Source: Azospirillum sp. TSO35-2 (GTDB lineage: Bacteria > Pseudomonadota > Alphaproteobacteria > Azospirillales > Azospirillaceae). Taken from it: a DNA stretch of 64,000 bases. Below, one piece after another: positions 43,680 to 52,759 of the stretch; the stretch's first letter is position 1, and each line of letters begins with the position of its first letter. A model generated the notes under the pieces. That model was not told where the DNA came from. It searched no databases and saw only the letters and a list, made by a program, of their open reading frames with translations. The DNA lies in contig NZ_LGRA01000022.1 of assembly GCF_003116095.1 (NCBI RefSeq), forward strand, positions 383,940 to 447,939, in the 5' to 3' direction. A program made the position numbers and the translations under genes.

Positions 43680-44810
43680 ATGATCCGGCGTGGGACGGGG
43701 CGGTCGGCGCCCTCCATCATGGCAACGGCCGGCGCGTTGGCGCTGGCCGGCCTGCTCACCGGAACGCTCAGCGGCTGCAAGGAAACCCACTCCGCCGCCG
43801 CGGCGCTGGAGCCGGACGCCCGGCCGGTCCGCGTCGCCACGGTGGCGCTGGAACCCTTGGCCGACAGCGTGCGCTACCCGGCGGTGATCCGCCCGAAGGT
43901 GGAGGCCGACGTCGGCTTCCGCGTCGGCGGCAAGGTCACCGCCCGGCTGGTGGAGGTCGGGACCCGCATCGAACCCGGCATGCCGCTGGCCCGGCTCGAC
44001 CCCACCGACCTGCAGCTGCAGATCCGGGCGTCGCAGGCGCAGCTCGCCTCCGCCCAGGCTGACGCGACCAACGCCCGCAGCGATTTCCAGCGCTACGCCA
44101 CGCTGCGCCAGGGCGAGTGGACGACCCGCCAGGAATACGACCGCCGCAAGACCGCGCTCGACAAGGCCGACTCCAAGGTGCACGAGGTCGAGGCGCAGTT
44201 GCGCGTGCTGAACAACTCGGCGCAATACGCCACGCTGGTGGCCGACGAGGCCGGCATCGTCACCGCGACGCTGATCGAGCCGGGCCAGGTGGTGGCGCAG
44301 GGCCAGACGGCGCTGCGCGTCGCCCGGCTGGGCGCGGTGGACGCCGTCGCCAACATCCCCGAACAGCAGGTGGCCGCCCTGCCCCGCCACCGCCTGTCGG
44401 TGGAGCTGTGGTCGCACCCCGGCCAGAGCATCGCCGGCACCCTGCGCGAGCTGTCGCCGAGCGCCGATCCCAACACCCGCACCTTCCAGGCCAAGATCGA
44501 GCTGGTCGACCCGCCGCCGTCGGTGCAGCTCGGCATGACCGCCACCGTGACCGCCGCCTCGGCCAAGGCCGGCGCGGTCGCCCGCCTGCCGCTGTCGGCG
44601 CTGACGCAGCGCGACGCGGCGCCGGCGGTCTGGGTGCTGTCGGCGCCGGACGACCGGCTGGAGTTGCGGCCGGTCACCATCGCCGCCTACGCCGGGGATC
44701 TGGCGCTGGTCGGCGGCGGGCTGAAGGACGGCGAGCGCGTCGTCACCGCCGGGGTCCACAAGCTCGACGCCGGCCAGAAGGTCCGCGTCTGGACGGAGCC
44801 GCAGCGATGA
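43680..44810 (+). CDS. RND efflux periplasmic adaptor lipoprotein
   Basis: 376 residues. Lipoprotein leader with lipobox LSGC (Cys about 31). Then the adaptor layout: beta start (VRVATVALEPLADSVRYPAVI), lipoyl half, a short hairpin coiled coil (about 110-180), the second lipoyl half (ATLIEPGQVVAQGQTALRVARL) and a barrel with LSALTQRDAAPAVWVL. It bridges the inner-membrane pump and an outer-membrane channel. The pump gene overlaps its stop (ATGA). Confidence 0.85.
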   Translation: MIRRGTGRSAPSIMATAGALALAGLLTGTLSGCKETHSAAAALEPDARPVRVATVALEPLADSVRYPAVIRPKVEADVGFRVGGKVTARLVEVGTRIEPGMPLARLDPTDLQLQIRASQAQLASAQADATNARSDFQRYATLRQGEWTTRQEYDRRKTALDKADSKVHEVEAQLRVLNNSAQYATLVADEAGIVTATLIEPGQVVAQGQTALRVARLGAVDAVANIPEQQVAALPRHRLSVELWSHPGQSIAGTLRELSPSADPNTRTFQAKIELVDPPPSVQLGMTATVTAASAKAGAVARLPLSALTQRDAAPAVWVLSAPDDRLELRPVTIAAYAGDLALVGGGLKDGERVVTAGVHKLDAGQKVRVWTEPQR

Positions 44811-47800
44811 ACCACTCCCGCGTCAACCTGTCGGCCTGGGCGTTGTCGCATCGCACGCTCGTGCTGTTCATGATGCTCGCCAGCGTGCTGGCCGGCGCGC
44901 TGGCCTACAAGAACCTGGGCCGGGCGGAGGATCCGTCCTTCACCTTCAAGGTGATGGTGGTCCGCACCCAATGGCCGGGCGCCACCGCGCGCGAGGTCGA
45001 GCAGTTCGTCACCGACCGCATCGAAAAGACGCTGGAGGCGGTGCCCTATTACGACGTCGCCCGCAGCTATTCCAAGCCCGGTGAGTCGGTCGTCTTTGTC
45101 CAGTTGAAGGACTACACCCCGCCGAAGATGGTGCCGGATCTGTGGTACCAGGTCCGCAAGAAGATCGGCGACGTCAAGGGCACCCTGCCCGACGGCGTGA
45201 ACGGCCCCTATTTCAACGACGAGTTCGGCGACGTCTATTCCGGCATCTACGCCTTCATGGGCGAGGATTTCACCCCGGCCCAGTTGAAGAAGGTGGCTGA
45301 GCAGACCCGCGCCCGCCTGCTGAAGCTGCCCGGCGTCGAGAAGATCGACCTGATCGCGCCGCAGGAAGAGCGCGTCTATGTCGAGATCAACAGCCAGCGG
45401 CTCGCCAGCTTCGGGCTGCCGGTGGACAGCGTCATCCAGGCCCTGCAGCGCGAGAACGCCGTCGCCGCCGCCGGCGACGTCGACACCGGGTCGCAGCGCG
45501 TCTATGTCCGCGTCGATCTCGGGGTGGACACCGCCGCCGCCGTCCGCGCCATCCCGGTTGAAAGCGGCGGCCGGCTGCTGACCATCGGCGACGTGGCGGA
45601 GATCAAGCGCGGCTACGTCGAGCCGCGGCGCTACACCCTGCGCTACAACGGCCGCGACGCCATCGGGCTGGGCGTCGTCATGGCCAAGGGCGGCAACGTG
45701 CTGAAACTGGGCGGGCAACTCGACGCCGCCATGGAGAAGGTCAAGGCCGAACTGCCGGCCGGGCTGGAGGTGGCGCAGATCGCCGACCAGCCCAAGGTGG
45801 TCGAGCATTCGGTCGGCGAGTTCACCGAATCGCTGGTGGAGGCGCTGGGCATCGTCATCCTGGTCAGCCTGATCAGCCTGGGCTGGCGCACCGGCATCGT
45901 GGTGGCGCTGGCGGTGCCGCTGGTGCTGGCGATGACGCTGGTGGCGATGCAGATCCTGCACATCGATTTGCAGCGCATCTCGCTGGGCGCCCTGATCATC
46001 GCGCTGGGCCTGCTGGTCGACGACGCCATCATCGCGGTGGAGATGATGGTGGTGAAGATGGAACAGGGCTGGGACCGGCTGAAGGCCGGCGCCTTCGCCT
46101 ACACCTCCACCGCCTTTCCGATGCTGAGCGGCACCATTGTGACCGCCGCCGGCTTCGTGCCGGTCGGCTTCGCCGCGTCGGCCGCCGGCGAATACACCAA
46201 CTCGATCTTCTGGGTGGTGGCGCTGTCGCTGCTGCTGTCCTGGATCGTCGCGGTGGTCTTCACCCCCTATCTCGGCTGGCTGCTGCTGCCCAAGCCCAAG
46301 CATGTGGTGCCTGACGGGCACGAGCTGGACATCTACGACACCCGCGCCTACCGCATCCTGCGCGGCATGATCGAGGCCTGCGTGCGGGCGCGCTGGGCCA
46401 CCATCGCCGTGACGCTGGCGGCCTTCGTCACCGCGCTGGTCGGCTTCGGCCATGTCCAGCAGCAGTTCTTCCCCTCCGCCAGCCGGCCGGAGCTGCTGAT
46501 CGACGTCCGTCTGGCCGAAGGCTCCTCCTTCGCGGCGACCGCCGCCGAGGTCAAGCGGATGGAAGCGGTGCTGGCCAAGGACCCGGACGTCGATTACTGG
46601 GTCGCCTACACCGGCGGCGGCTCGCCCCGCTTCTACCTGCCGCTCGACCAGCAGTTGGAGACCGCCAACTTCGCCCAGTTCATGGTGATGACCAAGGGGC
46701 TGGAGGAGCGCGAACGCTTCATGCAGCGGCTGGAGCCGACGCTGGAATCCGACTTCCCCGCCGCCCGCGTCCGCATCAGCCGGCTGGAGAACGGCCCGCC
46801 GGTCGGCTACCCGGTGCAGTTCCGCATCACCGGCGAGGATCCGGCGACCATCCGCAAGATCGCCTACAAGGTGCGCGACTCCATGCGCGCCCACCCCAAC
46901 ACCGCCAACGTCCATCTCGACTGGGACGAGCTGGCCAAGCGCGTCCGGCTGGAGGTGGACAACGCCAAGGCCCGGGCGCTCGGCGTGTCGAAGCAGGATT
47001 TGTCCAACGCCCTGCAACTGCTGCTGAACGGCATGACCGTCACCCAGTACCGCGAGGGGACGGAGCTGATCGGCGTCACCCTGCGCACCACGCCGGACGA
47101 GCGGATGGACCTGTCGCGGCTGGGCGAGCTGAGCGTCCGCACCGGCCGCGGCACCGCCGTGCCGCTGAGCCAGGTCGCCACCGTCCGCTACGAGTTGGAG
47201 GAACCGGTGCTGTGGCGGCGGGCGCGCGAGACGACGATGACGGTCAAGGGCGACGTCACCGGCGGCCTGCAGGCCCCCGTGGTCAGCACCCAGCTGAACA
47301 CCGAGCTGAACGCGCTGCGCGCCACCCTGCCCGACGGCTACGCCATCACCATGGGCGGCGCCATCGAGGAAAGCGCCAAGGGCCAGGACTCGATCAACGC
47401 CATGATGCCGGTGATGCTGCTGATCATGATCACCACGCTGATGCTGCAATTGCAGAGCTTCTCGCGGGTGTTCCTGGTGCTGCTGACCGCGCCCCTGGGG
47501 CTGATCGGCGTCACCGCCTCGCTGCTGCTGTTCAACCTGCCCTTCGGCTTCGTCGCCATGCTGGGCGTCATCGCGCTGGCCGGCATCATCATGCGCAACT
47601 CGGTCATCCTGGTCGACCAGATCGAGCAGGACATCCGCAGCGGCCGATCGCGCTGGGACAGCATCGTCGAGGCGACGGTCCGCCGTGCCCGCCCGATCGC
47701 GCTGACCGCCGCCGCCGCCATCCTCGCCATGATCCCGCTGACGCAGAGCGTCTTCTGGGGCCCGATGGCGGTCGCCATCATGGGCGGTCTGGCCGGCGCC

Positions 47801-47929
47801 ACGGTGCTGACGATCTTCTTCCTGCCGGCGCTCTACGCCGCGTGGTTCCGCGTGCCGCGGCCCGAGGTGGAAACGGCGGACGAGGATGGGATGGACGGCG
47901 CCGTGCCCAAGCCGGCGATGGGGGACTGA
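44807..47929 (+). CDS. RND-family efflux pump
   Basis: 1040 residues, standard for AcrB/MexF-like pumps. Helix 1 at about 14-34 is followed by the porter domain start RAEDPSFTFKVMVV. The proton-relay Asp pair is in GLLVDDAIIAVEM at about 402-414; further helices fill 330-545 and 860-1020. A second periplasmic loop occupies about 545-860. The RND signature GPMAVAIMGGLAGATVLTIFF is near the end. Overlaps the adaptor gene. No outer-membrane factor is adjacent; the NodT-type lipoprotein at 63.3 kb could serve. Substrate unknown. Confidence 0.9.
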   Translation: MNHSRVNLSAWALSHRTLVLFMMLASVLAGALAYKNLGRAEDPSFTFKVMVVRTQWPGATAREVEQFVTDRIEKTLEAVPYYDVARSYSKPGESVVFVQLKDYTPPKMVPDLWYQVRKKIGDVKGTLPDGVNGPYFNDEFGDVYSGIYAFMGEDFTPAQLKKVAEQTRARLLKLPGVEKIDLIAPQEERVYVEINSQRLASFGLPVDSVIQALQRENAVAAAGDVDTGSQRVYVRVDLGVDTAAAVRAIPVESGGRLLTIGDVAEIKRGYVEPRRYTLRYNGRDAIGLGVVMAKGGNVLKLGGQLDAAMEKVKAELPAGLEVAQIADQPKVVEHSVGEFTESLVEALGIVILVSLISLGWRTGIVVALAVPLVLAMTLVAMQILHIDLQRISLGALIIALGLLVDDAIIAVEMMVVKMEQGWDRLKAGAFAYTSTAFPMLSGTIVTAAGFVPVGFAASAAGEYTNSIFWVVALSLLLSWIVAVVFTPYLGWLLLPKPKHVVPDGHELDIYDTRAYRILRGMIEACVRARWATIAVTLAAFVTALVGFGHVQQQFFPSASRPELLIDVRLAEGSSFAATAAEVKRMEAVLAKDPDVDYWVAYTGGGSPRFYLPLDQQLETANFAQFMVMTKGLEERERFMQRLEPTLESDFPAARVRISRLENGPPVGYPVQFRITGEDPATIRKIAYKVRDSMRAHPNTANVHLDWDELAKRVRLEVDNAKARALGVSKQDLSNALQLLLNGMTVTQYREGTELIGVTLRTTPDERMDLSRLGELSVRTGRGTAVPLSQVATVRYELEEPVLWRRARETTMTVKGDVTGGLQAPVVSTQLNTELNALRATLPDGYAITMGGAIEESAKGQDSINAMMPVMLLIMITTLMLQLQSFSRVFLVLLTAPLGLIGVTASLLLFNLPFGFVAMLGVIALAGIIMRNSVILVDQIEQDIRSGRSRWDSIVEATVRRARPIALTAAAAILAMIPLTQSVFWGPMAVAIMGGLAGATVLTIFFLPALYAAWFRVPRPEVETADEDGMDGAVPKPAMGD

Positions 47930-47967
47930 GAGGGAAAAGCGTTTTTCTTGAGCTTGGCCGCGGCAGC

Positions 47968-47983
47968 TTGACCGCGGTCAAGG
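47968..47983. promoter_or_regulatory. FNR-type palindrome downstream of the RND operon
   Basis: Perfect palindrome CTTGACCGCGGTCAAG, 38 bp after the pump stop. Its core TTGAC-CGCG-GTCAA differs from the norC/norE operator at only one base. It lies upstream of two hairpin terminators and 257 bp before the PCMT-fusion start, in the gap 47930-48239 that has no gene that I can support. Operator function is inferred. Confidence 0.45.
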
Positions 47984-48034
47984 GTGGCGGGACCGGGTGA
48001 TGCGACGGTGACACCACAATCGATCTCCCGATTG

Positions 48035-48059
48035 CATCACCATGGGGGTGATGATTTTT
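48035..48059 (+). terminator. Short Rho-independent terminator 1
   Basis: Stem CATCACC / GGTGATG (7 bp) with a 5-nt loop, followed by ATTTTTC. Likely first terminator downstream of the RND pump operon. Confidence 0.55.
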
Positions 48060-48078
48060 CTCCCGTTTTTGCCTCGAC

Positions 48079-48110
48079 GCGCCCGGTCCCCCGCCGGGCG
48101 CTCTTTTTTT
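48079..48110 (+). terminator. Rho-independent terminator 2
   Basis: Stem GCGCCCGG / CCGGGCGC (8 bp, 7-nt loop) followed by TCTTTTTTT. Strong terminator lying between the RND operon and the PCMT fusion gene. Confidence 0.85.
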
Positions 48111-48239
48111 GCCGGAACCTGCGGGTGGCCCGCATGTTGGCCTCGCTGTGGAAGGCTCTCCGGGATCGGATCCGAGCCCACGGAGCCATGCCCGAGCACA
48201 AGGCTGCCCACCGACCACCGGCGGCAGCGGGAGGCGACC

Positions 48240-50264
48240 ATGGCCAATGTCAATCAACAGCGCCAGCGCATGGTGGACACGCAGATCGCACGGCGCGGCA
48301 TCCGCAACGAGGCGGTGCTGGCCGCCATGCGCGCCGTCCCGCGCGAACGGTTCGTCGCTGCCGACATGGCGGAGTTCGCCTATGCGGACTCGCCGCTGCC
48401 GATCCCCGAAGGGCAGACGATCTCCCAGCCCGCCATCGTCGCCGCCATGATCGACGCCGCCGAGGTCGGACCCGGCGACCGCGTCCTGGAGGTCGGCACC
48501 GGGTCCGGCTATGCCGCGGCGGTCATCGCCCAGATCGTCGGCCACGATGCCGGGCATGTGTTCACCATCGAGCGGCATTCCGCGCTCGCCCAATCGGCGA
48601 CCAGCCGGCTGCGGGAACTCGGCTACGGCAACGTCACGGTCCGCGTCGGCGACGGCACCGTCGGCTGGGCGGAGGAGGCGCCGTTCGACGCGATCCTGGT
48701 GTCCGCCGGCGGCCCGGACGTGCCGCCGGCGCTGAAGGACCAGCTTGCCGTCGGCGGCCGGCTGGTGATCCCGGTCGGGGCGGAGCATGAACAGACGCTG
48801 CTGAAGATCGTCCGCCGCAGCGGGACCGCGTACGACCGCGAGGAGCGCGGCCGGGTCGCCTTCGTGCCGCTGATCGGCGCCCAGGGCTGGGCGGAGGACG
48901 GCACCCGTCCGTCCGGCAACCTCAATCCTGACCACACGCCTGGGCCCACCCGGCGGACGGTGCCGACGATGATCGCCGCCGCCGCGGAGCCGTTGCCCGA
49001 CCCCGACGATCCGGCCTTCGGCCGGTTCTTCGACCGCTGGGGCGACCGCCGCGTGGTGCTGCTGGGCGAGGCGAGCCACGGCACGTCGGAGTTCTACCGC
49101 GCCCGCGCCGCCATCACGAAACGGCTGGTCGAGCGGCACGGCTTCACCATCGTCGCGGTGGAGGCCGACTGGCCGGACGCCGCGGCGGTGGACCGCCATG
49201 TCCGCGACCGCGGCGCCCGCAACGGCGTGGCGGACGAGCCGCCCTTCCAGCGCTTCCCCACCTGGATGTGGCGCAACACCGACGTCGCCGCCTTCGTGGA
49301 CTGGCTGCACGACCACAACCGGGGCGTCGCCGCGCCGGACCGGCGGACCGGCTTCTACGGCCTCGACCTCTACAACATGGGCGGATCGATCGCCGCGGTG
49401 CTCGACTATCTCGACCGGGTCGATCCGGAGGCCGCGGCGGTGGCGCGCGAGCGCTACGGCTGCCTGACGCCCTGGCAGAAGGATCCCTCGACCTACGGCC
49501 GTGCCGCCCTGACGCAGGGCTTCCGGCGCTGCGAGGCGGCGGTGATCGACCAGTGCCGGGCGCTGCTGGAGAAACGGCTGGACTATGCGGGCAAGGACGG
49601 CGACCGCTTCCTGGACGCCACGCAGAACGCCCGCCTGATCGCCACGGCCGAGCGCTATTACCGGATCATGTATTACGGCGGCGCCGAAAGCTGGAACCTG
49701 CGCGACACCCACATGTTCGAAACGCTCACCGCCCTGCTGGATGCCAAGGGGCCGCAGGCCAGGGCGGTGGTCTGGGCGCACAACTCGCACATCGGCGACG
49801 CCCGCCAGACCGACATGGGCATCACCCGCGGCGAGCTGAACATCGGCCAGCTCTGCCGGGAGCGCTTCGGCGACGCGGCCGCGCTGATCGGCTTCGGCAC
49901 CCACAGCGGCACGGTCGCGGCGGCGACCGACTGGGGCGAGGCGATGGAGGTGAAGCGGGTCCGGCCGTCGCGTCCCGACAGCTATGAACGGCTGTGCCAC
50001 GAGTCCGGGGTGCCGCGCTTCCTGCTCGACCTGCGCGCCGAGCGCAACGAGGCGGTGCGGCGCTGCCTGCTGCCGTCCCGGCTCGAGCGCTTCATCGGCG
50101 TCATCTACCGGCCCGACACCGAGCTGCGGAGCCATTATTCCGAAGCCAGCCTGCCGCAGCAGTTCGACGCCTATGTCTGGTTCGACGAAACACGGGCGGT
50201 GACGCCGCTCGGTCCGGAGCACGCGCGCAGCGGCGTGCCCGACACCTACCCGTTCGGCGTCTGA
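48240..50264 (+). CDS. Protein-L-isoaspartate methyltransferase fused to erythromycin esterase-like domain
   Basis: 674 residues from ATG 48240 (ribosome box GGGAGG). Residues 1-230 are PCMT: MVDTQIARRGIRNEAVLAAMRAVPRERFV, the SAM-binding VLEVGTGSGYAAAVIAQIVG and ALKDQLAVGGRLVIPVG. From about 240, the erythromycin-esterase fold: VVLLGEASHGTSEFYRARAAITKRLVE, HDHNRGVAAPDRRTGFYGLDLYNM and VVWAHNSHIGDARQTDMG. PCMT repairs isoaspartyl residues in proteins. The second part resembles macrolide esterases, though such fused versions probably have another substrate. Convergent with the LysR gene (19-bp overlap). Confidence 0.85.
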   Translation: MANVNQQRQRMVDTQIARRGIRNEAVLAAMRAVPRERFVAADMAEFAYADSPLPIPEGQTISQPAIVAAMIDAAEVGPGDRVLEVGTGSGYAAAVIAQIVGHDAGHVFTIERHSALAQSATSRLRELGYGNVTVRVGDGTVGWAEEAPFDAILVSAGGPDVPPALKDQLAVGGRLVIPVGAEHEQTLLKIVRRSGTAYDREERGRVAFVPLIGAQGWAEDGTRPSGNLNPDHTPGPTRRTVPTMIAAAAEPLPDPDDPAFGRFFDRWGDRRVVLLGEASHGTSEFYRARAAITKRLVERHGFTIVAVEADWPDAAAVDRHVRDRGARNGVADEPPFQRFPTWMWRNTDVAAFVDWLHDHNRGVAAPDRRTGFYGLDLYNMGGSIAAVLDYLDRVDPEAAAVARERYGCLTPWQKDPSTYGRAALTQGFRRCEAAVIDQCRALLEKRLDYAGKDGDRFLDATQNARLIATAERYYRIMYYGGAESWNLRDTHMFETLTALLDAKGPQARAVVWAHNSHIGDARQTDMGITRGELNIGQLCRERFGDAAALIGFGTHSGTVAAATDWGEAMEVKRVRPSRPDSYERLCHESGVPRFLLDLRAERNEAVRRCLLPSRLERFIGVIYRPDTELRSHYSEASLPQQFDAYVWFDETRAVTPLGPEHARSGVPDTYPFGV

Positions 50265-51226
50265 TCCCGCTGGTCCTGCTCCGGCCGGCTCGGCAGCGCC
50301 GCCACCGCCTGCGGCAGCGCGTTGCGCATGATGTCGATGAAGCGGCGCAGCCGTGCCGGGTAGAAGCGCGCCGGCGGGTAGACGATGTGGACCGGCAGCG
50401 GTGGCGCCCGCCACTGCGGCGCCAGATGCAGCAGCCGGCCGGCCTCCAACTCCTCGTTCATCGCCCAGGCGGAGGCGACGGCGACGCCCACCCCCAGCAC
50501 CGCGGCGTTGCGCAGGGCGTAAAGCCCGTCGGTCGACAGCCGCGGCCGGATCGGCACGCGCACCATCTCCCCGGTGACGGCGTGGGTCAGCCGGATCTCG
50601 GTCCGGTAGAAGGTGTGCATCGCCAGCCAGGGGAGCCGTTGCAGCTCCGCCGGCTCGGTCGGCAGCGGCGCACCGTCGAGCAGCGACGGCGCCGCCACCA
50701 CGATGCGCGGCACCTCCGCCAGGCGCAGCGCCACCACCGAGGGGTCGCTGACCTCGCCGACCTGGATGGCGCAGTCGATGCCTTCGGCGGTGAAGTCTGG
50801 CGTGCGGTCCTCCAGCCGCCATTCCACCGCCATGCGGGGGTAGCGTTTCAGATAGTCGACCAACGGCCCGACCAGTTGGTGCTGGCCCAGGGCGTGCGGC
50901 ACCATCACCCGCAGCAGGCCGGCGGGCTCGTCGCTCGCCCCGCGCACCTCGCTTTCGAAGCTTTGCCAGCCGGCGATCAGCTCCTTGGCGCGCTCGTAGC
51001 AGCGGGCGCCATCGTCGGTCAGCGTCATCGCGTGGGTGGAGCGTTGCAGCAGCCGCACCCCCAGCGACCGCTCCAGCGCCTGGAGCCGGCGGCTGATCGT
51101 CGGCTGGGTGCTGCCGAGTTGCGCCGCGGCGGCCGAGAGGGTCCCCGCCTCGACGATGCGGACGAAGGTTTCCAGCAGGGCAACGCGGTCGGCGGTCGCG
51201 CTGCTGGTGTGCAGGTCGGTCTTCAT
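50246..51226 (-). CDS. LysR-family transcriptional regulator
   Basis: 326 residues from ATG 51226. The N-terminal winged HTH is clear: LLETFVRIVEAGTLSAAAAQLGSTQPTISRRLQALE. The effector domain contains VMVPHALGQHQLVGPLVDYLKRYPRMAVEWRLEDR. It is divergent from an MFS efflux gene with an inverted repeat overlapping its own start codon, so it most likely controls that transporter and itself. Confidence 0.85.
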   Translation of the reverse strand: MKTDLHTSSATADRVALLETFVRIVEAGTLSAAAAQLGSTQPTISRRLQALERSLGVRLLQRSTHAMTLTDDGARCYERAKELIAGWQSFESEVRGASDEPAGLLRVMVPHALGQHQLVGPLVDYLKRYPRMAVEWRLEDRTPDFTAEGIDCAIQVGEVSDPSVVALRLAEVPRIVVAAPSLLDGAPLPTEPAELQRLPWLAMHTFYRTEIRLTHAVTGEMVRVPIRPRLSTDGLYALRNAAVLGVGVAVASAWAMNEELEAGRLLHLAPQWRAPPLPVHIVYPPARFYPARLRRFIDIMRNALPQAVAALPSRPEQDQRDQTPNG

Positions 51227-51239
51227 ACGCGTTACGTAT
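51225..51239. promoter_or_regulatory. Inverted repeat at the lysR start
   Basis: ATACG-CGTTA-CGTAT, perfect arms with a 5-bp spacer, overlapping the lysR start codon, 85 bp from the MFS start. It fits the T-N11-A style of LysR sites. Confidence 0.5.
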
Positions 51240-51323
51240 AACACTAGTACGGGGCAGCCGGCTACCGATGCCCGAACCTTGTGGCCATACTCCGCCCCAC
51301 GGTTCACACAGGGGCTTCCCACC

Positions 51324-52559
51324 ATGTCCTGCATTGAAGAGTCCACCATTCAGCCGACGCATGACGCTCTGCGTATCGCCGCGCCGGCCGGCGTCAACCC
51401 TCCGGTCCTGCTGCTGGCCACCGGCGCCGGCATGGCTGCGGCGTCGCTCTATTACAGCCAGCCCATGCTTGCCATGCTGGGCGGCGACCTGCAGGCCACC
51501 GACCAGTCCGTCGGGCTGGTGCCGACGCTGACCCAGTTGGGCTACGCGCTGGGCCTGCTGCTGATGGCGCCGCTGGGCGACCGCTGGGACCGCCGCCGCA
51601 TCATCGTGACGAAGGCGGTGGTGCTGAGCGCGGCGCTGCTACTGGCCGGGGTGGCGCCGTCGGTCGGGCTGCTGCTCGCCGCCAGCCTCCTGCTTGGGCT
51701 GGCCGCCACGCTGGCGCAGGACATCGTGCCGGCCGCCGCCACCCTGGCCCCGGCGGAACAGCGCGGCCGGATGGTGGGGACGGTGATGACGGGCCTGCTG
51801 CTCGGCATCCTGCTGTCGCGCGTGGTCAGCGGCGTGGTGGCCGAGCAATTCGGCTGGCGCGCGATGTTCATGGCCGCGTCCGCCGGCATCGCCCTGCTGG
51901 CCGCGGCGCTGTGGCGTGGCCTGCCGCGCTTCACACCGACGACGCAACTGTCCTATGGCGCGCTGATGGGCTCGCTGGTGTTGCTGACCGCGCGGCATCC
52001 GGCGCTGCGCCGCGCCGCGCTGGCGCAGGGGTTGCTGTCGATGGGGTTCAGCGCCTTCTGGTCGACGCTGGCCGTCATGCTGCACGGCGCGCCCTTCAAC
52101 CTGGGGCCGGCCGCCGCCGGTGCCTTTGGTCTGGCCGGGGCCGCGGGTGCGCTCGCCGCGCCGCTGGCCGGCCGCATCGCCGACCGCCGCGGGCCGCAAC
52201 TGGTGACACGCCTGGGCGCCGGCCTTGCCGTGATCTCCTTCGCGGCGATGGCGCTCTCCCCGCTGTTTCCGGCTCAGGGGCGGCTGTGGCTCCTGCTGGG
52301 CAGCGCGGTCGGGTTCGACCTGGGCATCCAGGCCGCGCTGATCGCCCACCAGACCATCATCTACAGCCTCGACCCCGAAGCCCGCGGCCGGCTGAACGCG
52401 GTGCTGATGACGACGATGTTCATCGGCATGGCCCTGGGCGCGGCGCTGGGCAGCCAAGCGCTGGGACTCTTCGGGTGGATGGGCGTCACCGTCTTAGCCA
52501 CCGCCACGGCCGCCACCGCGCTGGTCGTCCGGCTGTGGCCGGGGGCACGGAAAGCCTGA
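51324..52559 (+). CDS. MFS drug/metabolite exporter (YnfM/Bcr-like)
   Basis: 411 residues with twelve hydrophobic segments. Motif A-like GDRWDRRRIIVTKAVVLS sits after helix 2. The N-terminal ASLYYSQPMLAMLGGDL is typical of YnfM-type transporters, and the second half repeats motif A as GRIADRRGPQLVTRLG. Likely a proton-driven exporter under control of the divergent LysR protein. Substrate unknown. Confidence 0.8.
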   Translation: MSCIEESTIQPTHDALRIAAPAGVNPPVLLLATGAGMAAASLYYSQPMLAMLGGDLQATDQSVGLVPTLTQLGYALGLLLMAPLGDRWDRRRIIVTKAVVLSAALLLAGVAPSVGLLLAASLLLGLAATLAQDIVPAAATLAPAEQRGRMVGTVMTGLLLGILLSRVVSGVVAEQFGWRAMFMAASAGIALLAAALWRGLPRFTPTTQLSYGALMGSLVLLTARHPALRRAALAQGLLSMGFSAFWSTLAVMLHGAPFNLGPAAAGAFGLAGAAGALAAPLAGRIADRRGPQLVTRLGAGLAVISFAAMALSPLFPAQGRLWLLLGSAVGFDLGIQAALIAHQTIIYSLDPEARGRLNAVLMTTMFIGMALGAALGSQALGLFGWMGVTVLATATAATALVVRLWPGARKA

Positions 52560-52643
52560 CGCCATCCACGCTCTCCACCGGGGCGCGATCATCGGGCTGT
52601 CGTGACCGGCGTCGCGACGGCCCGTCGGCGCATCGAAAAAGTG

Positions 52644-52701
52644 TCTCACTATATGGACAATTGAGAAACTATTTGACGTTATCGGCGTCGCGACCTAGCA
52701 T
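52644..52701 (+). promoter_or_regulatory. Promoter and candidate operator of dgoKA
   Basis: -35 TTGACG at 52673-52678, 17-bp spacer, -10 TAGCAT at 52696-52701; the start would be near 52708, 52 bp before dgoK. Just upstream, TCTCA (52644-52648) and TGAGA (52662-52666) form an inverted repeat with centre AATTGTCC on the reverse strand, resembling an IclR- or GntR-type site. Confidence 0.55.
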
Positions 52702-52759
52702 TCTCCACAGGTTGACCGGCCATGCGCATGGTCGACCGGACGATTTCCAGGAATTGGCG

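Noticed and set aside
47778-51362. 1194-codon minus-strand open frame across the RND end, PCMT fusion and LysR regions
   Set aside because: Mostly low-complexity Arg/Ala/Gly sequence with no recognisable domains; the real genes in the other frames explain the DNA.
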